From Sulfurivirga caldicuralii (GTDB lineage Bacteria > Pseudomonadota > Gammaproteobacteria > Thiomicrospirales > Thiomicrospiraceae): a DNA stretch of 14,340 nucleotides. A program made the translations under genes and the position numbers. The notes under the pieces were generated by a model. The model saw only the letters and a program-made list of their open reading frames with translations, had not been told where the DNA came from and ran no database searches. The stretch lies in the NCBI GenBank assembly GCA_015661715.1, contig DQVN01000042.1, forward strand, positions 1-14,340. The letters run 5' to 3'. Below, in pieces: positions 1 to 7,524 of the stretch (positions are counted from its first letter, which is position 1; the number at the start of each line of letters is the position of its first letter).

Positions 1-204
1 GCCTGGGGCTGGCAACTGCCTCCTTTTGAGGTGCCTTTGGAGGTGGTGGATGATTATGCGCTCCTCTTAGAGCGTCTATTGGCCCAGGTGATGCCCGGTG
101 ATCGGGTTGTATTCATGTCCAATGGCGCTTTCGGCAACCTGCCGCAGCGATTTTATACCGTCTTGATGCAAAAGAGCCTTGACGGCACTGCGCCAGCCCG
201 ATAG
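1..204 (+). CDS. mpl: Mpl, murein tripeptide ligase, C-terminal 67 residues
   Basis: This is the 3' end of a gene whose start lies before the window; frame 1 is open from base 1 to TAG at 202-204. Mpl joins UDP-MurNAc to the recycled tripeptide L-Ala-gamma-D-Glu-meso-Dap in the cytoplasm, as part of peptidoglycan recycling. The identification rests on the C-terminal strand VVFMSNGAFGNLPQRF, which matches the typical Mpl ending (VMSNGGFGG) of the Mur ligase family. Only part of the last Mur ligase domain is visible, so the ATP site cannot be checked. MurC is the nearest alternative, but its C-terminus usually lacks the MSNG-GFG motif. The stop codon is embedded in the -10 box of the tRNA promoter that follows. 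Confidence 0.85.
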   Translation, partial: AWGWQLPPFEVPLEVVDDYALLLERLLAQVMPGDRVVFMSNGAFGNLPQRFYTVLMQKSLDGTAPAR

Positions 205-207
205 AAT
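179..207 (+). promoter_or_regulatory. Sigma70-type promoter of the tRNA-Leu/tRNA-Val pair
   Basis: A -35 box TTGACG (179-184) and a -10 box TAGAAT (202-207) are separated by exactly 17 bases; each matches 5 of 6 consensus positions. A G/C-rich stretch (GCGGCC) follows the -10 box, as in stable-RNA promoters under stringent control. Transcription would start near 214, a few bases before tRNA-Leu at 221. The promoter lies in the last codons of mpl and its -10 box contains the mpl stop codon TAG. Confidence 0.8.
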
Positions 208-220
208 TTGCGGCCTATCA

Positions 221-307
221 GCCAGAGTGGCGGAATTGGTAGACGCGTCGGATTCAAAATCCGATGGGGTAAAACCCGTGCCGGTTCGAGTCCGGCCTCT
301 GGTACCA
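221..307 (+). tRNA. tRNA-Leu, anticodon CAA (reads UUG)
   Basis: This is an 87-base class II tRNA with encoded CCA. The acceptor arms GCCAGAG (221-227) and CTCTGGT pair over 7 positions with one G-U, followed by discriminator A and CCA (305-307). The anticodon stem TCGGA (248-252) / TCCGA (260-264) encloses loop TTCAAAA, with anticodon CAA at 255-257. A long variable arm typical of leucine tRNAs follows, then a T arm with GTTCGAGTC. UUG is used as a start codon by plsX and fabF in this window, but initiation there would use initiator tRNA, not this one. Confidence 0.97.
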
Positions 308-323
308 TTTCTTTTTTCTCTGT

Positions 324-400
324 AGGCGCGTAGCTCAGTTGGTTAGAGCACCACCTTGACATGGTGGGGGTCGCTGGTTCGACTCCAGTCGCGCCTACCA
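324..400 (+). tRNA. tRNA-Val, anticodon GAC
   Basis: This is a 77-base class I tRNA with encoded CCA, 16 bases after tRNA-Leu and presumably cotranscribed. The acceptor arms are AGGCGCG (324-330) and CGCGCCT (390-396), followed by A and CCA. The anticodon stem CCACC (351-355) / GGTGG (363-367) encloses TTGACAT, with anticodon GAC at 358-360. The T arm is GCTGG / CCAGT with loop TTCGACT. A T-rich tract follows (404-418), but there is no clear terminator hairpin beyond the tRNA itself. Confidence 0.97.
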
Positions 401-565
401 ATCTTTCTGTTTTCTTTTCATCGTATTATCCGCTTACTGCAGGTATCGCGCCTTCAGGGAGTAAAAAACCTTGCAATGCCAGGGCGTGGGTATTAGGATT
501 ACCTTTTATTTCTGTTTTCTATCTTAAAAACGTTTTTTATTACTTAAAGGCAAGGGGTTGCCCAA
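401..565 (+). promoter_or_regulatory. A/T-rich leader between tRNA-Val and the LysR gene; weak promoter candidate
   Basis: A weak sigma70-like pair is visible: TTGCAA (471-476), 17 bases, then TAGGAT (494-499), 4 of 6 matches each. Just before the LysR start, GGCAA (549-553) and TTGCC (558-562) can form a 5-bp stem with GGGG in the loop. The AAGGGG Shine-Dalgarno sequence is thus inside the hairpin. No convincing LysR-box dyad was identified. A 12-base pyrimidine-rich direct repeat (404-415 and 509-520) is low complexity. Confidence 0.35.
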
Positions 566-1513
566 ATGGCCATGGCGGATCGCCGATTACAGGTGTTTCA
601 CACGGTCGCTAAGGTGCTGAGTTTCACCAAGGCGGCAGAGACCCTTCACATGACCCAACCTGCGGTTACCTTCCAGGTCAAGCAGTTGGAGGAACAGTTC
701 AACACCCGCTTGTTTGACAGAACGCATAATAAGATCTCCCTGACTGAAGCAGGCAAGATTGTCTACAACTATGCGGAGCGAATTCTTGAGCTATATGAGC
801 GCATGCACAATGATGTGCGCGAGATTACCGGTGAGGTGTCCGGTTCCTTGCTGATTGGGGCGTCCACCACCATTGCCGAGTATCTGCTGCCTAAGCTACT
901 AGGAGCCTTCAAGGAGAGTTTTCCTGAGGTCAATATCCGCCTGCAGGTGGGCAACACCGATGCCATTGTCTCCATGGTGGAGAACAATCTGATCGATCTG
1001 GGACTGGTGGAAGCGCCGGTATATAACAAGAATCTGGAAATAGAAGTTTGCAGAGTCGATGAGATGGTGTTGGCGGTGCCGGTGGATCATCCCTTGGCAT
1101 CGCGTAAGGAAGTTTCTGTGGAAGAGATCCGCCGTTATGAGTACATTACCCGAGAAGAGGGATCAGGCACCCGGGCGGTGATTGATCAGTACTTGAAAGA
1201 ACAGGGCCTCAGCTACAGTGATTTGAATGTGGTTCTGGAGCTGGGTAGCCCAGAGGCGATTAAGATGGCCATTGAGGCAGGAATTGGCGTGGCCATCGTT
1301 TCGCGTACTACCCTAACCAAGGAGTTGCGGCTGGGTACGCTGAAAGCCATTCCGCTGAATCCCCCCTTGTCCCGTCCTTTCTCCCATGTGCGTCAGAAGC
1401 ATAAGTTCCGTAATCGGGCAGTGGGAGAGTTGTTAGAGTTTGCGGTGGACTACTGTAAAGCGCGGGCTCTGGAAGAGGGCTTTAACGTGCCGAATAAGGG
1501 ATCCGTCCCGTAG
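566..1513 (+). CDS. LysR-type transcriptional regulator, CysL-like group
   Basis: This 315-residue protein has the LysR layout. A winged helix-turn-helix lies at about residues 6-65, with the recognition region SFTKAAETLHMTQPAVTFQV, and is followed by the dimerisation helix. The effector-binding (periplasmic-binding-protein fold) domain starts near residue 93 (GSLLIGASTTIAEYLLP). That opening, and IDLGLVEAPV further on, resemble the CysL-like effector domain, a group linked to sulfur or carbon metabolism in some bacteria; the ligand is unknown here. The ATG at 566 follows AAGGGG (552-557) by 8 bases; the ATG at 572 is an in-frame alternative. The gene stands alone: tRNAs upstream, a terminator and convergent rne downstream. 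It therefore gives no target by context, and no symbol is assigned. Confidence 0.9.
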   Translation: MAMADRRLQVFHTVAKVLSFTKAAETLHMTQPAVTFQVKQLEEQFNTRLFDRTHNKISLTEAGKIVYNYAERILELYERMHNDVREITGEVSGSLLIGASTTIAEYLLPKLLGAFKESFPEVNIRLQVGNTDAIVSMVENNLIDLGLVEAPVYNKNLEIEVCRVDEMVLAVPVDHPLASRKEVSVEEIRRYEYITREEGSGTRAVIDQYLKEQGLSYSDLNVVLELGSPEAIKMAIEAGIGVAIVSRTTLTKELRLGTLKAIPLNPPLSRPFSHVRQKHKFRNRAVGELLEFAVDYCKARALEEGFNVPNKGSVP

Positions 1514-1572
1514 CAAAGGGGACGCCTCTTTGTCTTTTTTCTGATTTCAACAGTTCAGTCAATCAGTCAATA

Positions 1573-1600
1573 AAAAGCCCCGACAGGGTTCGGGGCTTTT
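1573..1600. terminator. Bidirectional intrinsic terminator between the LysR gene and rne
   Basis: A perfect 11-bp inverted repeat, AAAAGCCCCGA (1573-1583) / TCGGGGCTTTT (1590-1600), has a 6-base loop. The stem is G/C-rich at its core and ends in a T run on both strands, so it can stop plus-strand transcription from the LysR gene (stop at 1513) and minus-strand transcription from rne (stop at 1629). Confidence 0.92.
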
Positions 1601-1628
1601 GTGGTTTGGGCAAAGCGCCTACCAGGGG

Positions 1629-4154
1629 TTATGACGCAGAATGGGATGCATCCTTAGCCGGTTCCGCTGCTTGAGCCGAGTTGGAGGCCGCTTTGATGGA
1701 GCGCTCCGCTGTGGGTTGTGAAGATGCCTCCTCGGCTATGATCGGCAACTGCTTCTGTTTCGGCGCTTCAAGGGAGACGCTCACGGCTTCTGCATTCTGG
1801 GCCGATGCCTCTCCATTGGCGGCTGTCTCAGATGGCAGAACTGCCTTTTCCGCTGCAGCGGCTTGCTCTGCGGCAGGCAGCATGGGCACCTTCACCACCT
1901 TGGGTTCCGCTGTGGGTTCATTGTCCTGGGCCGCCTGGGCCAGGACTTCTTCTACGGTCAAGTTTTCCGCACCCTGAGGCGCACGGCGACGGCGGACAGC
2001 ATAACGGCCTTGGCGCTGATAGCTGCGGCGCGTATTACGGCTGCGGGGCGCGGCCTCTGTTGCGTTCGCCTCTGCCTCTGGGGTAGTGGATTCCTGAGCC
2101 ATGGTGGTTGTTACGCTTGGTGCTGAGCTCTCTTGCGCTGTGGTTTCATGTTTTGCCGCCGGCTCTTGCTTCACCTTTTCCTGTTTACCTTGAGGTGATG
2201 TCCCGCTTGCCTGAGAGGGCTGCGCCCTTGTTTCTGACGATCTGCGCTGTTCTGGTGCAGCAGAAGGGGCTGCTAGTGTGTTTTGCTCGGTGTGCGGGGT
2301 ATCCGGGGTGTTTTCTTTATTTATTTGGTTTGTTTGCTGATGTTCGCGGTGATCCCGCGCGCTCCGTTGACGCTGACTGCTTCGACGGCTATTGCGGCGA
2401 CGGTTGTTACGGCGACGACGGTTTTGCGGTTTTTTTTCCGGCTCAGGGGTTACAGTCTCTTTAGCTGGCGCAAATAACGCCTGCCACAGGCGGGTCAATA
2501 GGCCGGGTTTTGGCTGTGTGGCCGCTGTCTTTTTGGGTGCCGGTGGCGGTGGTGGCTCAGAGGGCTGAATTTGCTGGATGACCGGTGTCTCATGGGCAGC
2601 TTGTTCGGCGCTCTTTTCTTCCGGCTCAGGTGCCTGAATTTCAGGAATGCGCTTCTGCGCATAGCTGGCCTCTTGAATTTCTTCATCCGTGTAGCGGATG
2701 CGCTCCATTTCATAATGGGGCGTTTCCATGTGCTCATTGGGCACAATGAGGATATGCAGACGGTGGCGCTCCTCAATGCGGATCAACTGCTGGCGTTTCT
2801 CATTGAGCAGGAAAGTGGCCACATCCACAGGCAGATGGACAGTGACCCGTTTGGTGTTTTCCTTCATGGCCTCTTCTTCCAGCAGGCGCAGGATGGACAG
2901 GGCCATGGACTCTACACCACGGATGACGCCGACACCCTTGCAGCGGGGGCAGACAATCTGGGTGGCCTCTTCAATGGAGGGGCGCAAGCGCTGCCGGGAC
3001 ATTTCCAGTAGGCCGAAGCGGGAGATCCGGCCAATCTGAACGCGGGCGCGATCGCTTTTGACCGCTTCGCGCAGGGCGTTTTCCACTTCCCGCTGATGCT
3101 TATTGGCGTGCATATCGATAAAGTCGATCACGATCAGGCCACCCAGATCGCGCAGGCGCAATTGGCGGGCGATCTCCACCGCCGCTTCCATATTGGTGTT
3201 GAAAGCGGTCTCTTCAATGTCGCCACCTTTGGTCGCGCGGGAGGAGTTGATATCAATGGCCGTTAAGGCCTCGGTCATGTCGATGACGATGACACCGCCG
3301 GAGGGTAGGGTGACTTCCCGCTGGAAGGCGGTTTCGATCTGAGATTCGATCTGAAACCGGGTGAATAGGGGGAGCTTGTCCTGATACGGCTTGATGCGTC
3401 CGACAAATTGAGGCATGACATGTTGCACGAAGTCCCGTGCCCGGTGAAAGGCGTCCATGTCATCGATTAGGACCTCGCCGATGTCCTGGCGCAGGTGGTC
3501 ACGGATGGCCCGGGTGATAATGTCGGATTCCTGATAGATCAGGAAAGGGGCCGGTTTGGCATCCGCCGCTTTTTTGATCGCTTCCCATAGCTGTACCAGG
3601 TAGTCGACATTCCACTGCAACTCTTCACTGCTTTTGCCGATGCCGGCTGTGCGCACGATCAAGCCCATGCCTTCAGGTATCGTTACGCTGTTGAGGGCTT
3701 CGCGCAGCTCCGCGCGGTCCTCACCTTCAATGCGGCGGGAAATGCCACCAGCACGAGGGTTGTTGGGCATCATCACCACATACGGCCCAGCCAGGGTGAT
3801 CTGGGTGGTCAGGGCAGCACCTTTGTTGCCACGCTCTTCTTTTTGTACCTGAACGATCAGTTCCTGGCCTTCCTTGAGTACATCGGCAATGGAAAGCCGA
3901 CCTTCGGGACGCGTTTCCGGGTAATACTCCTCAGCGACTTCTTTGAAAGGTAGAAAGCCGTGGCGTTCAGCACCATAGTCGACAAAGGCCGCTTCCAAAC
4001 TGGGTTCGATACGCGTCACCCTGCCTTTGTAGATATTGGCTTTCTTTTTCTGTTGATGGGGGGTTTCAATGTCCAGATCGTAGAGCTTCTGGCCATCAAT
4101 GAGTGCAACCCGGATCTCTTCCGGTTGGGTTGCGTTGATAAGGATTCTTTTCAT
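1629..4154 (-). CDS. rne: Ribonuclease E
   Basis: RNase E is the essential endoribonuclease that initiates mRNA decay, matures rRNA and tRNA, and scaffolds the degradosome at the inner membrane. The start is ATG at 4152-4154 ([10 protein letters not shown], as in E. coli Rne). An in-frame codon 24 bases upstream lacks homology support, and AGGA lies 7 bases before this ATG. The product has 841 residues. The S1 domain is at about 35-120. The metal-binding aspartates are Asp301 (AIDINS) and Asp344 (IVIDFIDM), matching E. coli Asp303/Asp346. The Zn-link CPRC is at 402-405. Past residue ~520 the protein is low complexity: a proline tract, an amphipathic segment [11 protein letters not shown] (551-561) resembling the E. 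coli membrane-targeting sequence, an Arg-rich RNA-binding block (~578-600), and a second Arg-rich block (~703-735). The C-terminal half is shorter than in E. coli (1061 residues in total). Confidence 0.97.
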   Translation of the reverse strand: MKRILINATQPEEIRVALIDGQKLYDLDIETPHQQKKKANIYKGRVTRIEPSLEAAFVDYGAERHGFLPFKEVAEEYYPETRPEGRLSIADVLKEGQELIVQVQKEERGNKGAALTTQITLAGPYVVMMPNNPRAGGISRRIEGEDRAELREALNSVTIPEGMGLIVRTAGIGKSSEELQWNVDYLVQLWEAIKKAADAKPAPFLIYQESDIITRAIRDHLRQDIGEVLIDDMDAFHRARDFVQHVMPQFVGRIKPYQDKLPLFTRFQIESQIETAFQREVTLPSGGVIVIDMTEALTAIDINSSRATKGGDIEETAFNTNMEAAVEIARQLRLRDLGGLIVIDFIDMHANKHQREVENALREAVKSDRARVQIGRISRFGLLEMSRQRLRPSIEEATQIVCPRCKGVGVIRGVESMALSILRLLEEEAMKENTKRVTVHLPVDVATFLLNEKRQQLIRIEERHRLHILIVPNEHMETPHYEMERIRYTDEEIQEASYAQKRIPEIQAPEPEEKSAEQAAHETPVIQQIQPSEPPPPPAPKKTAATQPKPGLLTRLWQALFAPAKETVTPEPEKKPQNRRRRNNRRRNSRRSSQRQRSARDHREHQQTNQINKENTPDTPHTEQNTLAAPSAAPEQRRSSETRAQPSQASGTSPQGKQEKVKQEPAAKHETTAQESSAPSVTTTMAQESTTPEAEANATEAAPRSRNTRRSYQRQGRYAVRRRRAPQGAENLTVEEVLAQAAQDNEPTAEPKVVKVPMLPAAEQAAAAEKAVLPSETAANGEASAQNAEAVSVSLEAPKQKQLPIIAEEASSQPTAERSIKAASNSAQAAEPAKDASHSAS

Positions 4155-4724
4155 AGGGCAGTCCTGTTGTTGCTGCACTGTTTATCGGATGTACAGCAAA
4201 CCAGGCGGGACAGCCAATCCACGCAGGACTTAAGCGTAAAAGATCAGATAAGGTCGTTAGACGAGCATGGTTCGGGCACGCTTGCACATCCGCGTGATTG
4301 TCGCGGTTGCAAGGGGCTGAATGAATTCAGAACGATGTTCATGCCTGTGTGTCAAAACGTTAAACCTTATCATTTGCACCGATCTGCCACAGTGACTCGG
4401 GTCAGTCGGGCACCAGTTTGTGGATTCTGTCTTAAGTCAGCTGCTCTGCCAGCGTCTTATCTCCATGGATTATGCGCGGAGTGCGCTGGTGAATCTTTCG
4501 ATTCGGGATAGCTTGTCTGCCGGTTTGTTGTACGCTTATGTTTTCAAGCGTTTTGCCCCGGAGGGCGTGTCAAATTTCTGCGCTCGGTCTAGGTTATTTG
4601 CCGTGTTTGTTGCATTGAATCTGGTAATTATTGATTCTTGAGACCGAATAATGCCAGCAAAATATAGCACGCTTACGGGCTGATGACAATGACGCTGTGG
4701 ATAAAAACCGCTACACTACGCGCC
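4155..4724. promoter_or_regulatory. Divergent rne/rluC intergenic region
   Basis: These 570 bases hold no convincing gene; the open frames across them lack homology and Shine-Dalgarno sequences. The length resembles the long leader upstream of E. coli rne. On the minus strand, a CATAAT -10 box (complement of 4469-4474) could start an rne leader of about 300 bases, but its -35 box is poor. On the plus strand, TTGAGA (4639-4644), 18 bases and TATAGC (4663-4668) is one rluC promoter candidate. A second is ATGACG (4689-4694), 17 bases and TACACT (4712-4717), close to the rluC ATG. Confidence 0.5.
4160..4330 (-). promoter_or_regulatory. Structured 5' leader of rne, candidate autoregulatory element
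   Basis: In E. coli and relatives RNase E cleaves its own long leader through conserved hairpins (rne 5' UTR element). Here the leader can form: a 5-bp hairpin (4317-4330); an 11-bp stem with a 3x1 internal loop (CTTGCA-CCGCG arms, 4281-4313); and an 8-bp hairpin (4171-4198) ending 16 bases before the ATG. In addition, AGUCCUG (complement of 4224-4230) is perfectly complementary to CAGGACU (complement of 4160-4166), which contains the rne Shine-Dalgarno AGGA. This pairing would enclose the 8-bp hairpin and hide the ribosome site. The pairings are seen directly; the regulation is inferred. Confidence 0.5.
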
Positions 4725-5687
4725 ATGACAGAAAAAGCACAGGTTCAATGGGTAGAGGTGGGCGAGGCAGACGCTGGCCAGCGGCTGGACAATTTCCTCA
4801 TGCGCCATTTTAGAAGAGTGCCTAAGTCTTTGATTTATCGCATTGTGCGCAAAGGGGAAGTGCGGGTCAATAAAAAGCGCGCCAAGGTCAGTGACCGATT
4901 GCGGGTGGGGGATGTGGTGCGCATCCCGCCGGTGCGCCAAGCCGCAGCAGCACCCACGACCCGGTTTGATGATAAGGCGCAGCGCCGATTTGAAGCGCTG
5001 GTGCTGTATGAGGATGGGGATTTGCTGGTGGTGAATAAGCCATCGGGTATGGCGGTGCACGGTGGCAGCGGTTTGAGCTGGGGGTTGATCGAACTGGCTC
5101 GCGCTGCACGGCCACAGGCGCGGCGGCTGGAATTAGTCCACCGGTTGGATCGGGAGACATCCGGTGTGTTGCTATTGGCCAAAAAGGCATCCGTGCTCAA
5201 GGCGTTGCATGAGCAGGTGCGTTGTCACCGCATGAAAAAGGTCTATCAGGCACTGGTGGCCGGTGACTGGCGTCCTGTTCGTCAGCGGGTCAAGTTGCCG
5301 TTGCGTAAAAATCAGCTTAAATCCGGTGAGCGGATTGTGGTGGTGGATCAGCACGCAGGTAAGCCGGCAGAAAGCCTGTTTGAGCGGCTGGATGGGTGTG
5401 CCTCAGCCAGCTGGGTGGCCGTGCGTTTGAAAACCGGGCGAACCCATCAGATTCGCGTACATGCCCAGGCGTCTGGCCATCCGCTGCTGGGGGATGAAAA
5501 ATATGGCGATGCGCAGGCAAATGGGCAGGCACGGCGCTGCGGACTGCGCCGTCTTGCTCTGCATGCCTGGCAATTGGGCTTTGAGCACCCAGGGCAAGGG
5601 GTATGGATGGAGGTGGAGGCACCGGTGCCGGATCTGTTTAATAAGGTGTTTGACTGTTTATGTGCGACAAACGTTACCAACTCGTAA
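4725..5687 (+). CDS. rluC: 23S rRNA pseudouridine synthase C
   Basis: RluC converts U955, U2504 and U2580 (E. coli numbering) of 23S rRNA to pseudouridine. The 320-residue product has an N-terminal S4 RNA-binding domain (~19-70, with KSLIYRIVRKGEVRVNKKR) and a RluA-family catalytic domain. The catalytic motif HRLDRETSG places the nucleophile Asp at residue 142 (E. coli Asp144), and RTHQIRVH follows later. The start is the ATG at 4725, which gives an N-terminus of E. coli length; an in-frame ATG at 4683 would add 14 residues without homology. There is no Shine-Dalgarno sequence before 4725, and a possible -10 box TACACT ends 7 bases upstream, so a near-leaderless mRNA is possible. It is divergent from rne, as in E. 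coli, and its 3' end overlaps the next gene by 28 bases. Confidence 0.95.
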   Translation: MTEKAQVQWVEVGEADAGQRLDNFLMRHFRRVPKSLIYRIVRKGEVRVNKKRAKVSDRLRVGDVVRIPPVRQAAAAPTTRFDDKAQRRFEALVLYEDGDLLVVNKPSGMAVHGGSGLSWGLIELARAARPQARRLELVHRLDRETSGVLLLAKKASVLKALHEQVRCHRMKKVYQALVAGDWRPVRQRVKLPLRKNQLKSGERIVVVDQHAGKPAESLFERLDGCASASWVAVRLKTGRTHQIRVHAQASGHPLLGDEKYGDAQANGQARRCGLRRLALHAWQLGFEHPGQGVWMEVEAPVPDLFNKVFDCLCATNVTNS

Positions 5688-6322
5688 TCTTTGACTGGGA
5701 TGGCACGCTGATGGATTCCGCCGCGCGGATTGTGGAGGCGATTCAGCATGCCGCCCGAGTCAGTGGGTTGCCGGTTTTGGATGAAAAGACCAGCGCCAGT
5801 ATTATTGGTCTGAGCCTGCAGCGGGCCATTGAGCAACTTTACCCTCAAGCAGGCGCGGATCAGGTGGCGCGCATGGCTCAGGCCTATACCCACTATTTTT
5901 TGCATGAGGCCAAAACGCCTATGCGCCCTTTTGCCGGGGCAGAGGCCCTGCTACAAGCCTTAAAGGCAAGGGGTGTCAAACTGGCGATTGCCACGGGCAA
6001 AAGTCGTCGGGGGCTGGATCGTATTCTGCCGCAGAGCGGGTTAGCGCCCTATTTTGATGTGACGCGCACGCCTATGGAGGCGGCCTCAAAGCCTGATCCT
6101 TTGATGCTTGAGCAGATTCTGCAGGAGACCGGCGTGTCGCTTGAGCAGGCATTAATGGTGGGAGACACCACTTTCGATATGGAGATGGCGCGCAATCTGG
6201 GCATGGATCGGGTGGCGGTCAGCTTTGGGGTGCATGATCATGCGGAGCTGGATGCCTATGGGCCGCTGGCCCATTTCCACCATTTGGATGCGCTGCGTCA
6301 GTGGCTGATGACGCGAACCTGA
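5660..6322 (+). CDS. HAD-superfamily phosphatase, phosphoglycolate phosphatase-like
   Basis: This is a 220-residue haloacid dehalogenase-type hydrolase. All four HAD motifs are intact: motif I FDWDGTLMD (Asp12 nucleophile, Asp14 acid/base), motif II ATGKS (Thr112), motif III Lys144 in SKPDP, and motif IV VGDTTFD (Asp169, Asp173). The helical cap between motifs I and II is of the C1 type found in Gph/PpaX-like phosphatases. The substrate cannot be read from sequence; 2-phosphoglycolate or a small phosphometabolite is plausible. The ATG at 5660 lies inside rluC (28-base overlap, different frame), which suggests translational coupling. Pseudomonads also have a HAD gene after rluC. The gene ends 8 bases before the convergent maf, with no terminator between them. 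Confidence 0.88.
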   Translation: MCDKRYQLVIFDWDGTLMDSAARIVEAIQHAARVSGLPVLDEKTSASIIGLSLQRAIEQLYPQAGADQVARMAQAYTHYFLHEAKTPMRPFAGAEALLQALKARGVKLAIATGKSRRGLDRILPQSGLAPYFDVTRTPMEAASKPDPLMLEQILQETGVSLEQALMVGDTTFDMEMARNLGMDRVAVSFGVHDHAELDAYGPLAHFHHLDALRQWLMTRT

Positions 6323-6330
6323 TGCAGGGG

Positions 6331-6915
6331 TTAGTAAGATGGCGTGTGCCAGGGAAATGGATAGTCCAGTTGTGCCAGCAGGTCGATGAGTTTGAGTAGC
6401 GGCAGGCCGATCAGGCCATTGGGGTCATCGCATTGGATGCGCTGGATCAGTAGCGCGCCCAAGCCTTCGGACTTGATGGCGCCAGCGCAGTTGTAGGGTT
6501 GTTCATGGGTGAGGTAATAGTGGATCAGCGCCTCGTCCAGTTGGCGGAAGTGGGTGAGGCTGGTGTCCAGGGTCTCCACATATCGCCCCTGATGATAAAT
6601 GCATAATCCGGTATGAAAAGCGACGGTTTGGCCGGAGAGGGCCCTTAGCTGGCGAAAAGCGTTGGCATAATTGCCCGGCTTGGTGAGTAGTAGGCCATCC
6701 ACTTCGGCGCTTTGGTCTGAGCCGATCACATAGGCCTCGGGGTGATGATCCGCCACTGCGGCGGCTTTTTCACGGCTCAGGCGCTGCACCATATCGGTCA
6801 CGCTTTCTTTTGCGGCGCGGTGCTCCTCAATGTCGGGCGCGACGCACCGAAAGGGCAGTTGTAGCCGTTCTAACAGCGCGCGCCGATACGGGGAGGTGGA
6901 TGCAAGAATGATCAT
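6331..6915 (-). CDS. yceF: Maf-type nucleotide pyrophosphatase, YceF subfamily
   Basis: Maf proteins hydrolyse non-canonical or modified NTPs to NMPs and pyrophosphate; E. coli YceF prefers 7-methyl-GTP. The 194-residue product starts ILASTSPYRRALLERL, carries the conserved IGSDQ (Asp67, the expected catalytic acid) and ends its core with AGAIKSEGLGALL and DPNGLIGLPL. These are close to YceF rather than to the dTTP/UTP-specific YhdE group. Start ATG at 6913-6915; only a weak AGG lies upstream. It is read against its neighbours, as in E. coli, divergent from yceD (57 bases between starts) and convergent with the HAD gene. It may share the short divergent promoter region, but no clear minus-strand promoter was found. 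Confidence 0.92.
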   Translation of the reverse strand: MIILASTSPYRRALLERLQLPFRCVAPDIEEHRAAKESVTDMVQRLSREKAAAVADHHPEAYVIGSDQSAEVDGLLLTKPGNYANAFRQLRALSGQTVAFHTGLCIYHQGRYVETLDTSLTHFRQLDEALIHYYLTHEQPYNCAGAIKSEGLGALLIQRIQCDDPNGLIGLPLLKLIDLLAQLDYPFPWHTPSY

Positions 6916-6933
6916 GGGTTTTTGCCTGATGTC

Positions 6934-6942
6934 TGCTATAAT
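6934..6942 (+). promoter_or_regulatory. Extended -10 promoter of the yceD-rpmF-fab run
   Basis: TGCTATAAT contains a perfect TATAAT (6937-6942) preceded by TG one base upstream, the extended -10 configuration. No good -35 box lies 16-18 bases upstream, which fits an extended -10 promoter. Transcription would begin near 6949, about 23 bases before the yceD ATG. The box is 22 bases from the divergent maf start codon. Confidence 0.75.
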
Positions 6943-6971
6943 TAACAGCTTAACAAAATTTGGGTGGCGAT

Positions 6972-7499
6972 ATGGCCAGGCCTTTGCCGGATCTGATCGA
7001 GCCAGAACATGCGGCAGCGCAGCAGCGGCACTACCATATAACGGTGTCCCAGGCCCAGTTTCCTCGTTTAATGGAGATGTTGGTGGGGGCGCCGCAAGAT
7101 GTGGATGTGGCGCTACGCTTTTTCATCGAGCCGGAAAGCGGCTTTCCAGCTTTTGAATTGCGCTATCGCTGTAATCTGGGGTTGACCTGTCAGCGCACCC
7201 TGGAGCCTTACAACGAGCCGGTGGATCAGACGCTGACAGCTGTGCTAATTCCCAGTGAGGGTGCGGCGCAGATTGTGCCGGAGGCCTATGAGCCTTGGCT
7301 GCTGGAAACGCGTCAACTCAACCCATGGCAGTTGATCGAGGATGAGCTGATGCTTTCGGTGCCGCTGGTGCCCAAAAAGCCGGGCGAGCCGTTGGTCTGG
7401 CAGGATACGGGTCAACAGGAAGCCGCCGAAGAAGAAACGCAGGCAAATCCCTTTGCTGCGCTGAAGACGATGATGTCGGAGGCGGGCAAGAAATCTTGA
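6972..7499 (+). CDS. yceD: YceD, DUF177 23S rRNA accumulation protein
   Basis: YceD is a small conserved protein encoded next to rpmF in most bacteria and needed for normal 23S rRNA accumulation in E. coli and plants; its biochemical role is not settled. The 175-residue product shows the family pattern: an N-terminal region, a central segment with ELRYRCNLGLTCQRTLEPY containing the two cysteines common in DUF177, and a C-terminal acidic tail ending in NPFAALKTMM, a typical YceD ending. The ATG at 6972 follows GGGTGG by about 5 bases; an upstream TTG at 6960 is less likely. It heads the plus-strand operon, with rpmF 25 bases downstream. Confidence 0.92.
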   Translation: MARPLPDLIEPEHAAAQQRHYHITVSQAQFPRLMEMLVGAPQDVDVALRFFIEPESGFPAFELRYRCNLGLTCQRTLEPYNEPVDQTLTAVLIPSEGAAQIVPEAYEPWLLETRQLNPWQLIEDELMLSVPLVPKKPGEPLVWQDTGQQEAAEEETQANPFAALKTMMSEAGKKS

Positions 7500-7524
7500 G
7501 AACTGAAGTGATAAGGAGCATTCC

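Noticed and set aside
404..520. 12-base direct repeat TTTCTGTTTTCT at 404-415 and 509-520 beside a tRNA gene, as a possible attachment site
   Set aside because: It is low-complexity pyrimidine sequence, does not copy the tRNA 3' end, and encloses no integrase or foreign gene.
1681..3342. Several plus-strand open frames of 64-146 codons opposite rne
   Set aside because: They are antisense shadows of the high-confidence rne coding sequence, with low-complexity or basic composition and no ribosome sites.
4533..4550. CGCTT/AAGCG inverted repeat as a terminator
   Set aside because: It has only a 5-bp stem with an 8-base loop and no gene ends nearby.
4420..4641. Open frames of 73 and 183 codons in the rne/rluC intergenic region
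   Set aside because: They lack homology and ribosome sites and overlap the rne start or its expected leader.
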